From positions 620,001 to 684,000 of the forward strand of contig JAHHDT010000001.1 in NCBI GenBank assembly GCA_019739225.1: a stretch of 64,000 nt of DNA, in the 5' to 3' direction. The notes under the pieces were generated by a model. The model saw only the letters and a program-made list of their open reading frames with translations, had not been told where the DNA came from and did not search any database. This DNA comes from Aquamicrobium sp. (GTDB taxonomy: Bacteria > Pseudomonadota > Alphaproteobacteria > Rhizobiales > Rhizobiaceae). A program made the position numbers and the translations under genes. Of the stretch, positions 51,727-60,142 are shown one piece after another; position 1 is the stretch's first letter; every line of letters begins with the position of its first letter.

Positions 51727-54300
51727 ATGAAATCTCACGTCAAAGCGGTGGTTATCGGCGGCGGTGTCGTCGGTTGCTCGGTGCTCTATCATCTGGCCCG
51801 CGCAGGGTGGACCGACATCATGCTGATCGAACGCTCGGAGCTGACGTCCGGTTCGTCCTGGCATGCCGCAGGCGGGTTCCACACGCTCAACGGCGACCCC
51901 AACGTCGCCAAGCTGCAGGCCTATACCGTGCAGCTCTACAAGGAACTGGAAGAAATCTCCGGCCAGTCCTGCTCCCTGCACCTGACCGGCGGCGTGATGC
52001 TGGCAGACAGTCCCGAGCGCATGGACTTCCTGCGGCTGGCGCACGCCAAGGGGCGCTATCTCGGCATGGACACGGAGTTGATCACGCCGTCAGAAGCCAG
52101 GGCCATGTTCCCGCTGATGGACGAGAGCCATTTCGTGGGGGCGATGTGGGACCCGGTGGAAGGCCATCTCGATCCCTCCGGCACCACCATCGCCTACTCC
52201 AAGGCCGCCAAGAAGCTCGGCGCGGAGATCGTGCTGCGCAACCCGGTGCGCGAGCTGACGCAGGAGGCGGACGGCACCTGGAACGTCATCACCGAGCAGG
52301 GCACGGTCAGGGCCGAGCACGTGGTCAACTGCGGCGGCCTGTGGGCGCGAGAGGTCGGCCGCATGGTCGGCGTCGAGCTGCCGGTACTCGCCATGGAGCA
52401 CATGTACCTGTTGACCGAGCCGGTGCCGGAAGTCGAAGCCTTCAACCGGGAAACCGGCCGCGAGATGGTCGGCGTGCTCGATTTCAAGGGCGAAATCTAC
52501 ACACGTCAGGAGCGCAACGGCATCCTGCTCGGCACCTACGAGAAGGCCTGCAAGCCATGGTCTCCGGTCAACACGCCGTGGGATTTCGGCCATGAGCTGC
52601 TGGCGCCCGACCTCGACCGCATCGCTCCTTCACTGGAAATCGGCTTCAAGCATTTCCCGGGCATCGCCAATGCCGGCATCAAGCAGGTCATCAATGGCCC
52701 CTTCACCTTCGCGCCCGACGGCAACCCGCTTGTCGGGCCGGTTCAGGGTCTCACCAATTACTGGGTGGCGTGCGGCGTGATGGCGGGCTTCAGCCAGGGC
52801 GGCGGCGTGGGGCTGGCACTGTCGAACTGGATGGTCGACGGTGATCCCGGCTTTGATGTGTGGGGCATGGATGTCGCCCGCTTCGGCGAATGGGCGAGCC
52901 TGCGCTACACCAACGCCAAGGTGCGCGAGAACTATTCGCGCCGGTTCTCGATCCGCTTCCCCAACGAGGAACTGCCGGCGGCAAGACCCGCGCAGACGAC
53001 CCCGCTTTACGACACGATGGTTTCGCAGAATGCCGTGATGGGCGATTCATGGGGCCTTGAAACGCCGCTCTGGTTCGCACCGGAAGGCAGCGAGCCGAAG
53101 GACATCGTCTCCTTCCACCGCTCGAATGACTTCGAGCATGTCGGCAACGAGGTGCGCGGCGTGCGCGAGCGGGTCGGCGTCACCGAGATCGCCAATTTCG
53201 CCAAATACGCGGTATCCGGCGCCGGCGCGGAGGATTTCCTCAACCGACTGATGACTAACCGCATGCCGAAGAAGGGCCGCATCGTGCTGACCCCGATGCT
53301 GAACGAGTTCGGCAAGCTGATCGGCGACTTCACCATCGCCAAGACCGGCGACGAGCGCTTCATGATCTGGGGCTCCTCGGCGGCGCAGAAATACCATATG
53401 CGCTGGTTCGAAAAGCACCTGCCGGAGGACGGTTCGGTTCGTATCCACCGCTACGACCAGACGCTGGTGGGTCTGTCGATCGCCGGACCAAGATCGCAGG
53501 CGCTGCTGCAGAAGCTGGTTGATGCGGACGTGTCGTCCAAAGCCTTCCACTTCATGGATTTCCGGGAGATGGCCGTCGGCGGCGCGCCATGCATGATCAA
53601 TCGCATCACCTACACCGGCGACCTCGGCTACGAGATCTGGATGGAGCCGGCCTATGAGCGGCTGGTCTATGCGGCGATCAAGGATGCCGGCGCCGAGTTC
53701 GGCATCGTCGATTTCGGCATGCGCGCCCTGCTGTCGATGCGGCTCGAGAAGAACTTCCCGACATGGTTCCGTGAGCTGCGGCCGATCTACGGCCCGTTCG
53801 AAGGCGGCATGGAGCGCTTCATAAAGCTGGAGAAGAACGACTTCATCGGCAGGGAAGCGGCCGCAAGGGAGCATGCCGACGGCCCGAAACTGGCCCGCGT
53901 CTCGTTCTTGGTCGACGCGCTAGACGCCGATGTTATGGGCGACGAGCCGATCTGGGCCAAGGTGAACGGCACCGACTTCGGCACCATTGAAAAGCCACAC
54001 GGCTACGGCGCGCCGCGCTTCGACGCCGCGGGCAAGGAAACCCGCAGCTCTCAGGCCGACCACGGCGCCTCCTCGGTGCGCGGCATCCACGACGGTGAAT
54101 GGTCCGTCATCGGCTGGGTCACGTCGGGCGGTTTCGCGCATTTCGTCGGCAAGTCGATGGCGCAGGGCTACGTGCCGGCCGCCCTTGCCAACGATGAAAG
54201 CGAAGACCTGTTCGAGATCGAAATCCTCGGACAGCGCCGCCCGGCGCGCATCAACATCGAACCGCCCTTCGACCCATCGGGCGAAAAGATGCGCGGCTAG
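51727..54300 (+). CDS. Dimethylglycine/sarcosine dehydrogenase-type flavoprotein with GcvT domains
   Basis: This 857-residue enzyme has an N-terminal FAD-dependent DAO domain (VKAVVIGGGVVGCSVLYHLARAG) with the conserved WHAAGG. His46 matches the covalent-flavin His of dimethylglycine dehydrogenase. A middle domain follows, then a folate-binding GcvT part (about 430-840). Members oxidatively demethylate N-methyl amines and trap formaldehyde as methylene-THF. Placement after the MttB-family gene suggests serial demethylation of a betaine-like substrate (inference). Confidence 0.88.
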   Translation: MKSHVKAVVIGGGVVGCSVLYHLARAGWTDIMLIERSELTSGSSWHAAGGFHTLNGDPNVAKLQAYTVQLYKELEEISGQSCSLHLTGGVMLADSPERMDFLRLAHAKGRYLGMDTELITPSEARAMFPLMDESHFVGAMWDPVEGHLDPSGTTIAYSKAAKKLGAEIVLRNPVRELTQEADGTWNVITEQGTVRAEHVVNCGGLWAREVGRMVGVELPVLAMEHMYLLTEPVPEVEAFNRETGREMVGVLDFKGEIYTRQERNGILLGTYEKACKPWSPVNTPWDFGHELLAPDLDRIAPSLEIGFKHFPGIANAGIKQVINGPFTFAPDGNPLVGPVQGLTNYWVACGVMAGFSQGGGVGLALSNWMVDGDPGFDVWGMDVARFGEWASLRYTNAKVRENYSRRFSIRFPNEELPAARPAQTTPLYDTMVSQNAVMGDSWGLETPLWFAPEGSEPKDIVSFHRSNDFEHVGNEVRGVRERVGVTEIANFAKYAVSGAGAEDFLNRLMTNRMPKKGRIVLTPMLNEFGKLIGDFTIAKTGDERFMIWGSSAAQKYHMRWFEKHLPEDGSVRIHRYDQTLVGLSIAGPRSQALLQKLVDADVSSKAFHFMDFREMAVGGAPCMINRITYTGDLGYEIWMEPAYERLVYAAIKDAGAEFGIVDFGMRALLSMRLEKNFPTWFRELRPIYGPFEGGMERFIKLEKNDFIGREAAAREHADGPKLARVSFLVDALDADVMGDEPIWAKVNGTDFGTIEKPHGYGAPRFDAAGKETRSSQADHGASSVRGIHDGEWSVIGWVTSGGFAHFVGKSMAQGYVPAALANDESEDLFEIEILGQRRPARINIEPPFDPSGEKMRG

Positions 54301-54370
54301 AGCAACGGGCGTTCTGCCGAACGCAATTCCGCTGCTCCAGCTTGCTTTTCCTAGCCGCATTTGTGCGACG

Positions 54371-54388
54371 CCAGACGATGCCGTCTGG
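54371..54388. terminator. Hairpin between convergent genes
   Basis: CCAGACG/CGTCTGG with loop ATGC lies between the flavoprotein and the PhnD-like gene, which converge. There is no T-run on either side, so its strength is uncertain. Confidence 0.4.
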
Positions 54389-54404
54389 CTGCAAAATGCT
54401 GGAG

Positions 54405-55121
54405 TCAGGAAACGATCAGGCCGGTCTCCAACAGTGCCGCGCGCATCGTCGCCAGCGTCTCCGGCGGCGTCTGGCGGCTAGTGATGTAGGGCAGGCCCTT
54501 GCGCGGGCTTGTCCAGCCGACAGGCACGAGACCTGCCGCCGCGGGTTCGTGACGCTGCGCCAGAGCCCAGGAGCGGCAGTCGATGGCGCAGACATCGGCA
54601 CGGCCAGCGGCAACGACCCGGATCGAGGCCCGGTGCCCGCCGGTTGCGATCTGTTCCGGAAACAGGTCGAGCGAGCCGAGATCGGCCTGCAGCGCGAGGT
54701 AGCCGGACATGGAGTCCGGCACGTTATAGGCGAACCGCCGGCCGCGGATCATCTCGGAAAGCGAGGCTATGGAAGGCGCCATGGAACCTTGCTGCTCGCC
54801 ATCGAGCGCATCGCTCCGCATCAATACAACGCTGCGGTAGAGTTCACCTTCGCCGCCTTCGACGTCCGAATAGTCCGGCTGGCCGATGACATGGACCTCT
54901 TCGGCAAGGCCGTCGCCCATCGGGCCCCAGCAGGTCTGCGCAAAGAGGATGTCGGGCCTGCGCCAGAAGTCGTACAGGTCGCCGGTGTCGCGCGTCAGCG
55001 CCTCGGGTGCCGCAATGCCCGCATCGCGCAGGGCGCCGCGAATGCGCGACCATTGCGCATCCGTCTCGGCCCGCACCTCCGGCCAGTCATACATGGGCAG
55101 TGCTGCGATCGACGGTGTCAT
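54405..55121 (-). CDS. PhnD-like periplasmic-binding-fold protein without signal peptide
   Basis: This 238-residue protein fits the phosphate/phosphonate-binding (PF12974-type) fold: LFAQTCWGPM, AYNVPDSMSGYLAL and VCAIDCRSWALAQRHEP. It starts MTPSIAALPMYDWPE with no leader, so it is probably cytoplasmic and may sense rather than transport. No ABC permease is near. The ligand is unknown. Confidence 0.75.
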   Translation of the reverse strand: MTPSIAALPMYDWPEVRAETDAQWSRIRGALRDAGIAAPEALTRDTGDLYDFWRRPDILFAQTCWGPMGDGLAEEVHVIGQPDYSDVEGGEGELYRSVVLMRSDALDGEQQGSMAPSIASLSEMIRGRRFAYNVPDSMSGYLALQADLGSLDLFPEQIATGGHRASIRVVAAGRADVCAIDCRSWALAQRHEPAAAGLVPVGWTSPRKGLPYITSRQTPPETLATMRAALLETGLIVS

Positions 55122-55161
55122 GCCGCCTTATGCGCGGTCCGGACCGGCGGTTGCAAGTGTC

Positions 55162-56169
55162 TCATTCCTTGGGCGGCTCGGCCGGCACCGGCGCGGTGCC
55201 GTATCCGCCGACATTGCGCGCCCGCACACGCGGCCGAAACGCCCTGCCCGGCTCGGGCGCGCGGCGTAGTGCGGGATGCACCACCGGCTGCTTTGCCTTG
55301 AACGCAAAGTCCTTCAGTAGCGCGAAATAGCTCGGATAGGCATAGCCGTCATTCATCGCCAGCCATTCGGCACGCCGCTCACGAAACAGCGCCGGCAGCC
55401 TGTACCACGCAACCGTCGGCATCTTGTGGTGCACGAGATGCAGGTTGTTGTTGAGGAACAGCAACGCCAGCGGCGAGCGCTCGACGATGATGGTCCGGCC
55501 ATCCGGCCGCTCAGACCACTGGTGCTCGGCAAAGGTGCGGATGGCGATCAGCGACTGTCCGAGATAGACTGGTACCAGGTAGAGCCAGACTGGCACGGCG
55601 AACACGAATAGGATCACCGGCACGACGACAGCGAACCCCACGCCGTGGTGCAGCCAGGCGCGACGCACCGCACGGTCGCCGGAAGCGATCAGCCTGGCCT
55701 CGGTCACGAGGAAGCCGACATTGGCGATCGCAGGGCCAATGACGAAACGGCCGACCATCGTGTTGTTTATCTTGAGAAGCGCCTTGAGCCATACCGGCAG
55801 CGTCTCGTGCTTCCACAGTGCGCGATAATAGCTTTCCGGATCATCGAATGGATCAGTCAGGCGCTCGTCGGCGTGATGGCGCAGATGCAGGGACTTGAAG
55901 CGCCGGTAGGGATAGACGAGACCGATCGGCAGGCCGACCAGAAATTCGTTGAGATTGCCGTTGCGGGTCGGATGGCCGTGCGCGGCCTCGTGCATCAGGG
56001 ACGATTGCAGCGCAACCACCAGAGTGAGGATCGCCAGCGTAGCCAGCGGCCAGTCCGCCCAGAGCATCGTGCCCGCCACGAACCATGCTCCATAGCAGGC
56101 TGCGATGAGCATGACGGTGGGCCATTCGACCCGTGCGGCCCCTGCGTGTTCTATCCTTCTTTTTGCCAT
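55162..56169 (-). CDS. Membrane fatty-acid desaturase/hydroxylase-family protein
   Basis: This 335-residue membrane di-iron enzyme has three His boxes: His60-EAA-His64 (HEAAH), HLRHH (95-99) and HLVHH (244-248), with four to five hydrophobic segments between. The C-terminal 60 residues are Pro/Arg-rich. The substrate could be a fatty acyl chain or another alkyl group. ATG 56169 is preferred over an upstream start at 56244. It is divergent from the XRE gene and shares its control region. Confidence 0.85.
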   Translation of the reverse strand: MAKRRIEHAGAARVEWPTVMLIAACYGAWFVAGTMLWADWPLATLAILTLVVALQSSLMHEAAHGHPTRNGNLNEFLVGLPIGLVYPYRRFKSLHLRHHADERLTDPFDDPESYYRALWKHETLPVWLKALLKINNTMVGRFVIGPAIANVGFLVTEARLIASGDRAVRRAWLHHGVGFAVVVPVILFVFAVPVWLYLVPVYLGQSLIAIRTFAEHQWSERPDGRTIIVERSPLALLFLNNNLHLVHHKMPTVAWYRLPALFRERRAEWLAMNDGYAYPSYFALLKDFAFKAKQPVVHPALRRAPEPGRAFRPRVRARNVGGYGTAPVPAEPPKE

Positions 56170-56235
56170 CTCGCCCGAATTCGCCCCGATTCCTGACAGG
56201 ATGCTGTCAGCAGCAGCGATGCGTCGCAATGCGAG

Positions 56236-56294
56236 AATGTACATTGAATGTTTATTCTGATAATCAGAAGCGACATACGTTTACTATAATAAAC
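56236..56294. promoter_or_regulatory. Palindrome-rich operator/promoter of the XRE gene
   Basis: The region has AATGTACATT (56236-56245), ACATT-G-AATGT (56241-56251), a 15-bp perfect palindrome TTCTGAT-A-ATCAGAA (56255-56269) and GTTTA-N6-TAAAC (56279-56294). A perfect TATAAT at 56285-56290 serves the XRE gene; the 15-bp palindrome covers its -35 position. Autorepression is likely. Confidence 0.6.
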
Positions 56295-56308
56295 AACGAG
56301 GCGGAAAG

Positions 56309-57139
56309 TTGGACAAACGCGACATCGCCGAGACGTTCCGGACGCGGCTGACGACGCTGGTCGGCCGATCCGGTGAAAACCAGTCTGCATTTGCCGCGCG
56401 CATCGGCATCGACCGCTCGGCGCTGTCCCAGCTCCTGGCCGGCTCCGCGACACGGCTGCCACGCGCCGAAACGCTGATCAACATCGCCTTGCGGCACAGC
56501 GTCTCGCTCGACTGGCTGTTGGGCATCAGCCAGGATGAAGGCCTCGGCAGCGAAATTCGCGAAAGCCTTGAGATCGAGGAAGGTGCGGGCGGCTTCGACC
56601 GGACCCTGCTGGCGAAGTGGCACGCGGAAGCGGCCGGCACCAAGATCCGCTATGTTCCCGCCGGCATTCCCGATCTCCTGCGCACCGATGCGCTGATCGA
56701 CTACGAGGCCGGCATCACGCGCCGCGACGCCGAAGCCCAGCACGACGAGAAACAGTACCGCATCGACTACAATCGCAGGCCGGAGACCGACATGGAGGTC
56801 TGCATGCCGCGCCATACGCTCGAAATCTTCGCGCGTGGCCTCGGCGTCTGGTCTGGCTTCCCGGAAGAGGAGCGCAAGGCGCAACTTGCCCACATGGCGC
56901 GGCTGCTCGATGACCTCTACCCCGGCTTCCGCCTCTACCTCTATGACGGTCGCCAGCGCTATTCGGTGCCCTACACGATCTTCGGGCAGCTTCGCGCCGC
57001 GATCTACATGGGCGACATGTATGTGGTGCTGAACGCGACAGAGACGGTGCGCACGCTGACCCGCCACTTCGACAATCTGATCCGGGCAGCCGAGATCAAC
57101 GCGCACGAAGCAGCGGGTTTCGCGCGCGCGTTGAGCTAG
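56309..57139 (+). CDS. XRE-family transcriptional regulator with C-terminal domain
   Basis: This 276-residue protein has an N-terminal XRE helix-turn-helix (NQSAFAARIGIDRSALSQLLAG) and a 180-residue C-terminal domain with DLYPGFRLYLYDGRQRYSVPYTIFGQLRAAIYMGDMYVV, probably a ligand or effector domain. The start is TTG 56309, preceded by GAGGCGG. It is divergent from the desaturase, and its stop overlaps that of the MFS gene (CTAG). It most likely regulates itself and the desaturase. Confidence 0.85.
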   Translation: MDKRDIAETFRTRLTTLVGRSGENQSAFAARIGIDRSALSQLLAGSATRLPRAETLINIALRHSVSLDWLLGISQDEGLGSEIRESLEIEEGAGGFDRTLLAKWHAEAAGTKIRYVPAGIPDLLRTDALIDYEAGITRRDAEAQHDEKQYRIDYNRRPETDMEVCMPRHTLEIFARGLGVWSGFPEEERKAQLAHMARLLDDLYPGFRLYLYDGRQRYSVPYTIFGQLRAAIYMGDMYVVLNATETVRTLTRHFDNLIRAAEINAHEAAGFARALS

Positions 57140-58569
57140 CAGTCGACGCAGAGCTCGTCCTGCGCCGGAACGCGCCGCCGTTCCAGCAATGCCAGAACCA
57201 GAGAGAATGCAACCAGGCCCGCGGCCACCTGGAACGTGAACGAGAAGGCGAAGGCGACCGTCTCGGGCGGCAGCCGCGTGATGTCGGCGGAGCCGGCCGC
57301 AGCCGCAAACACCGCCCCCATGACAGAAGCGCCGGTCATCAGGCCGAGGTTGCGCGAGAGGCCAAGCAGTCCCGAAATCATGCCACGCTGGTCTTCCCTT
57401 GCGGCCAGCATGACGTCGGTGTTGTTCGCCGCCAGAAAGAGCTGGAACGACGGCGTCAGAGCCATCAGCGACAAGACGAAACCCGCGAAGCCGAATATGC
57501 CCGGCAGGATCGAAAAGCAGACCAGCGCAATAATCATGTGTGCCAGCGCGTAGATCAGCATTGGCCGCGCGCCGAATCTGTCGGTGAGGTGGCCCGCCGG
57601 CAGCCCGCTGAGCGCGGCCATCGTCGGCCCCGCCGCCAGCGCGATCCCGATCAACGCGTCGTTCAGATGCAGCCCGAAAGCCAGATAGAACGGCCCGACG
57701 ACCAGCACCGACATCATCACGCTGGAGACAAGCATGTTCATCATCAGCGATGCAGCGGTCGCGCGCTCGCGGAGCGCATCGAGTGCCACCAGCGGCGTCG
57801 CACGGCGTCGCTCGACAGTTACGAAGGCGATCGCGCCCGCGACCGCTGCTGTGAGCAGCAGTGCCGCCTGCGTCGAAAAACCGTCGCCGCCGGTCACCGC
57901 GAGCGAATAGGCGATCAGCGTCAGTGCCAGCACCAGCGTGCCGACCATGTCGAGGCTCGGGCGATCTGCCGGGGACGCAGCCTTTGCGGCAGGCAAGGTT
58001 CGTAGGGATACGACCAGCACCACCAGCGCGAAGACGGCGAGCGTCAGGAACGTCGCCTGCCAGCCGGCCCACGCGATGATCAATCCGCCCATCGAGGGAC
58101 CGAGCGCGGTGCCGATAGCCGACGTAGTGCCGAGCAGCCCCATAGCCCAGCCGACGCGTTCCTCGGCAACCACGTCTCGCGCGATCGAGATCGGCAACGC
58201 CATCAGGATCGCCCCGCCGACGCCCTGCAGGACACGAAAGAAGACGAGCAGTCCGAGCGTCGGCGCGGCTGCGCACAGGGCGGACGCCGCCGCAAAGATC
58301 GCCAGTCCCGCCAGGAAGACGCGGCGATGCCCGACGAGGTCCCCAAGCCGCCCGCAAGAAACGATGGAGACGGTCACGGCAAGCAGGTAGCCGAGCACCG
58401 CCCATTGCGCCTGTGTCACGTCGACGGAAAAGTCGCGCGCCAGTGACGGCAGCGCGACGGTGGTGATGCTCACACCGGTGGACGCCAGCAACATCGCCAT
58501 CGCCAACGGAGCGATGTTGCGGCTCGCGCTCCCGGATTGCGGAGTTTCGGAATCCTTTTTCATGGTCAT
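57136..58569 (-). CDS. MFS multidrug-type transporter
   Basis: This 477-residue polytopic protein has 12-14 helices and the MFS motif GRLGDLVGHRRVFLAGLAIF. Also present is the motif C-like GTALGPSMGGLIIAWAGWQATFL, typical of drug/H+ antiporters (DHA2-like). The substrate is unknown. Its promoter is a MerR-type element at 58598-58628. ATG 58569 or 58563 is the start. Confidence 0.88.
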   Translation of the reverse strand: MTMKKDSETPQSGSASRNIAPLAMAMLLASTGVSITTVALPSLARDFSVDVTQAQWAVLGYLLAVTVSIVSCGRLGDLVGHRRVFLAGLAIFAAASALCAAAPTLGLLVFFRVLQGVGGAILMALPISIARDVVAEERVGWAMGLLGTTSAIGTALGPSMGGLIIAWAGWQATFLTLAVFALVVLVVSLRTLPAAKAASPADRPSLDMVGTLVLALTLIAYSLAVTGGDGFSTQAALLLTAAVAGAIAFVTVERRRATPLVALDALRERATAASLMMNMLVSSVMMSVLVVGPFYLAFGLHLNDALIGIALAAGPTMAALSGLPAGHLTDRFGARPMLIYALAHMIIALVCFSILPGIFGFAGFVLSLMALTPSFQLFLAANNTDVMLAAREDQRGMISGLLGLSRNLGLMTGASVMGAVFAAAAGSADITRLPPETVAFAFSFTFQVAAGLVAFSLVLALLERRRVPAQDELCVDC

Positions 58570-58597
58570 GCCCTTGCTCAAATTCGGATCTGGCGGC

Positions 58598-58628
58598 ATT
58601 CTGCCACTTCAAGTCAACTTGAGGTCAA
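58598..58628 (-). promoter_or_regulatory. MerR-class promoter with 19-bp spacer and SoxR-like dyad
   Basis: On the minus strand TTGACC (58628-58623) and CAGAAT (58603-58598) are separated by 19 bp. The spacer holds the dyad TCAAGT-CA-ACTTGA (58609-58622), close to the SoxR box. Overlong spacers with an internal dyad are the hallmark of MerR activators. It drives the MFS gene and abuts the regulator start at 58631. Confidence 0.75.
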
Positions 58629-58630
58629 GC

Positions 58631-59032
58631 ATGGAAATTCTCGACATTGGCGATGTGGCCGAGCGCACCGGCGTCGCGGTCTCGACGCTGCGCTACTACG
58701 ACGAGATCGGCCTCATCGCTTCTGTTGGCCGGCGCGGGCTTCGCCGCCAGTTCGGGCCGGAAGCCGTCTGGCAGATCGCCCTGATCGCGCTCGGCAAAAA
58801 GGCCGGCTTCTCGCTCGACGAAATCGCCGGCATGTTCCGCGCCGACGGTACGGTGGACCTGCCGCGACCGGTTCTGCATGGCCGCGCGGACGAGATCGAC
58901 CGCCAGATCCGCGACCTGATGGTGTTGCGCGATGCGCTCAGGCATGTGGCCGAGTGCCCTGCCCCTTCGCACCTCGAATGCCCGCGCTTCCGCAAGCTGC
59001 TGCGGGTCGCCGGCCGGCGCGGCAAAGCCTGA
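58631..59032 (+). CDS. MerR-family regulator with two C-terminal Cys
   Basis: This 133-residue protein has an N-terminal MerR helix-turn-helix (LDIGDVAERTGVAVSTLRYYDEIGLI) and a coiled-coil helix ending near 105. C-terminal Cys109 and Cys117 lie in AECPAPSHLECPRF. It lacks the four-Cys [2Fe-2S] set of SoxR. It probably senses a thiol-reactive compound, metal or drug and activates the divergent MFS gene. Confidence 0.87.
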   Translation: MEILDIGDVAERTGVAVSTLRYYDEIGLIASVGRRGLRRQFGPEAVWQIALIALGKKAGFSLDEIAGMFRADGTVDLPRPVLHGRADEIDRQIRDLMVLRDALRHVAECPAPSHLECPRFRKLLRVAGRRGKA

Positions 59033-59052
59033 TATCCGCAACCACCGTGACA

Positions 59053-59081
59053 TTGACGCCATATAAAGATTTCTTTATATT
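59053..59081 (+). promoter_or_regulatory. Promoter with 20-bp palindromic operator before the methyltransferase gene
   Basis: TTGACG (59053-59058) and TATATT (59076-59081) are 17 bp apart. A perfect palindrome ATATAAAGA-TT-TCTTTATAT (59061-59080) fills the spacer and overlaps the -10, so it should be a repressor site. It resembles operators described for SahR-type control of methionine-cycle genes (family assignment is inference). Confidence 0.65.
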
Positions 59082-59119
59082 GTTATCTCAAATTTCCAGA
59101 CCTTGCGAAGGCGCTTTTC

Positions 59120-60136
59120 ATGACCAATCCGATCGAAGCTCTGATCGCCGAAAAGGGCGTGCTGCTTGCCGATGGCGCGACCGGCACCAACCTCTTCGCC
59201 ATGGGCCTGGAAGCGGGCGAAGCTCCGGAACTCTGGAACGAAAGCGAGCCTGAAAAGATCGTCGCCCTGCATCAGGGTTTCGTCGACGCGGGCGCCGACA
59301 TCATCCTGACCAACTCGTTCGGCGGCACGCGTCACCGCCTCAAGCTGCACCACGCGCAGGACCGCGTGCACGAGCTGAACCAGCGCGCCGCCGAGATCGC
59401 GCGCTCGGTCGCGGACAAGGCTGGCCGCAAGGTCATCGTTGCAGGGTCCGTAGGCCCCACCGGCGAACTGCTGCAGCCGCTCGGCGCCATGACCTATGAC
59501 GAGGCCGTGGAGGCCTTCGTCGAGCAGATCGAAGGTCTCAAGGAAGGGGGCGCTGAAGTCGCCTGGATCGAGACGATGTCTGCGCCGGACGAGATTCGCG
59601 CTGCCGCAGAAGCCGCGATCCGTGTCGGCCTGCCCTACACCTATACGGGTTCATTCGACACGGCCGGCCGCACGATGATGGGCCTCGCGCCGAAGGACAT
59701 CCACGGCGTCGCCGATGGTCTCGGCGCGGCCCCGCTGGGCGTCGGCGCGAATTGCGGCGTCGGCGCGTCGGACATCCTCGCATCGCTGCTCGACATGAGC
59801 GCCGCGAAACCGGACGCCACCATTATCGTCAAGGGCAATTGCGGCATACCGGAATTCCGCGGCACCGAAATCCACTATTCCGGCACGCCGGAACTGATGG
59901 CCGACTACGTGCGGCTCGCAGTCGACGGCGGCGCCAGGATCGTCGGCGGCTGTTGCGGCACGTCGTTCCAGCACCTCGCAGCCATGCGCAAGGCGCTGGA
60001 TGAGCACGCGCCGGCTGCCCGGCCGTCAGTTGAAGATGTCGTGGCGCGCATCGGCCCGCTGCGCAACAAGCAGGCCGCTGAAAGCGGCGCCGTGGAAGGC
60101 GAAAGCCGCCGCGAGCGCCGCCGCGCCCGCGGCTGA
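59120..60136 (+). CDS. bmt: Betaine-homocysteine-type S-methyltransferase
   Basis: This 338-residue zinc methyltransferase barrel has ADGATGTNLF, TNSFGGTRHRL, GANCGVG (Cys212) and GGCCGT (Cys278, Cys279), the three zinc Cys. It is single-domain, like BHMT or the rhizobial Bmt, and lacks the folate and B12 domains of MetH. It makes methionine from homocysteine with a methylated donor such as glycine betaine. It links to the demethylation genes at 50-54 kb only by theme. The operator upstream implies control by methionine-cycle status. Confidence 0.87.
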   Translation: MTNPIEALIAEKGVLLADGATGTNLFAMGLEAGEAPELWNESEPEKIVALHQGFVDAGADIILTNSFGGTRHRLKLHHAQDRVHELNQRAAEIARSVADKAGRKVIVAGSVGPTGELLQPLGAMTYDEAVEAFVEQIEGLKEGGAEVAWIETMSAPDEIRAAAEAAIRVGLPYTYTGSFDTAGRTMMGLAPKDIHGVADGLGAAPLGVGANCGVGASDILASLLDMSAAKPDATIIVKGNCGIPEFRGTEIHYSGTPELMADYVRLAVDGGARIVGGCCGTSFQHLAAMRKALDEHAPAARPSVEDVVARIGPLRNKQAAESGAVEGESRRERRRARG

Positions 60137-60142
60137 AACGGC

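Noticed and set aside
56264-58612. 782-residue minus-strand frame over the XRE and MFS genes
   Set aside because: The real MFS frame is a different one with membrane helices; this one is a shadow of both genes.
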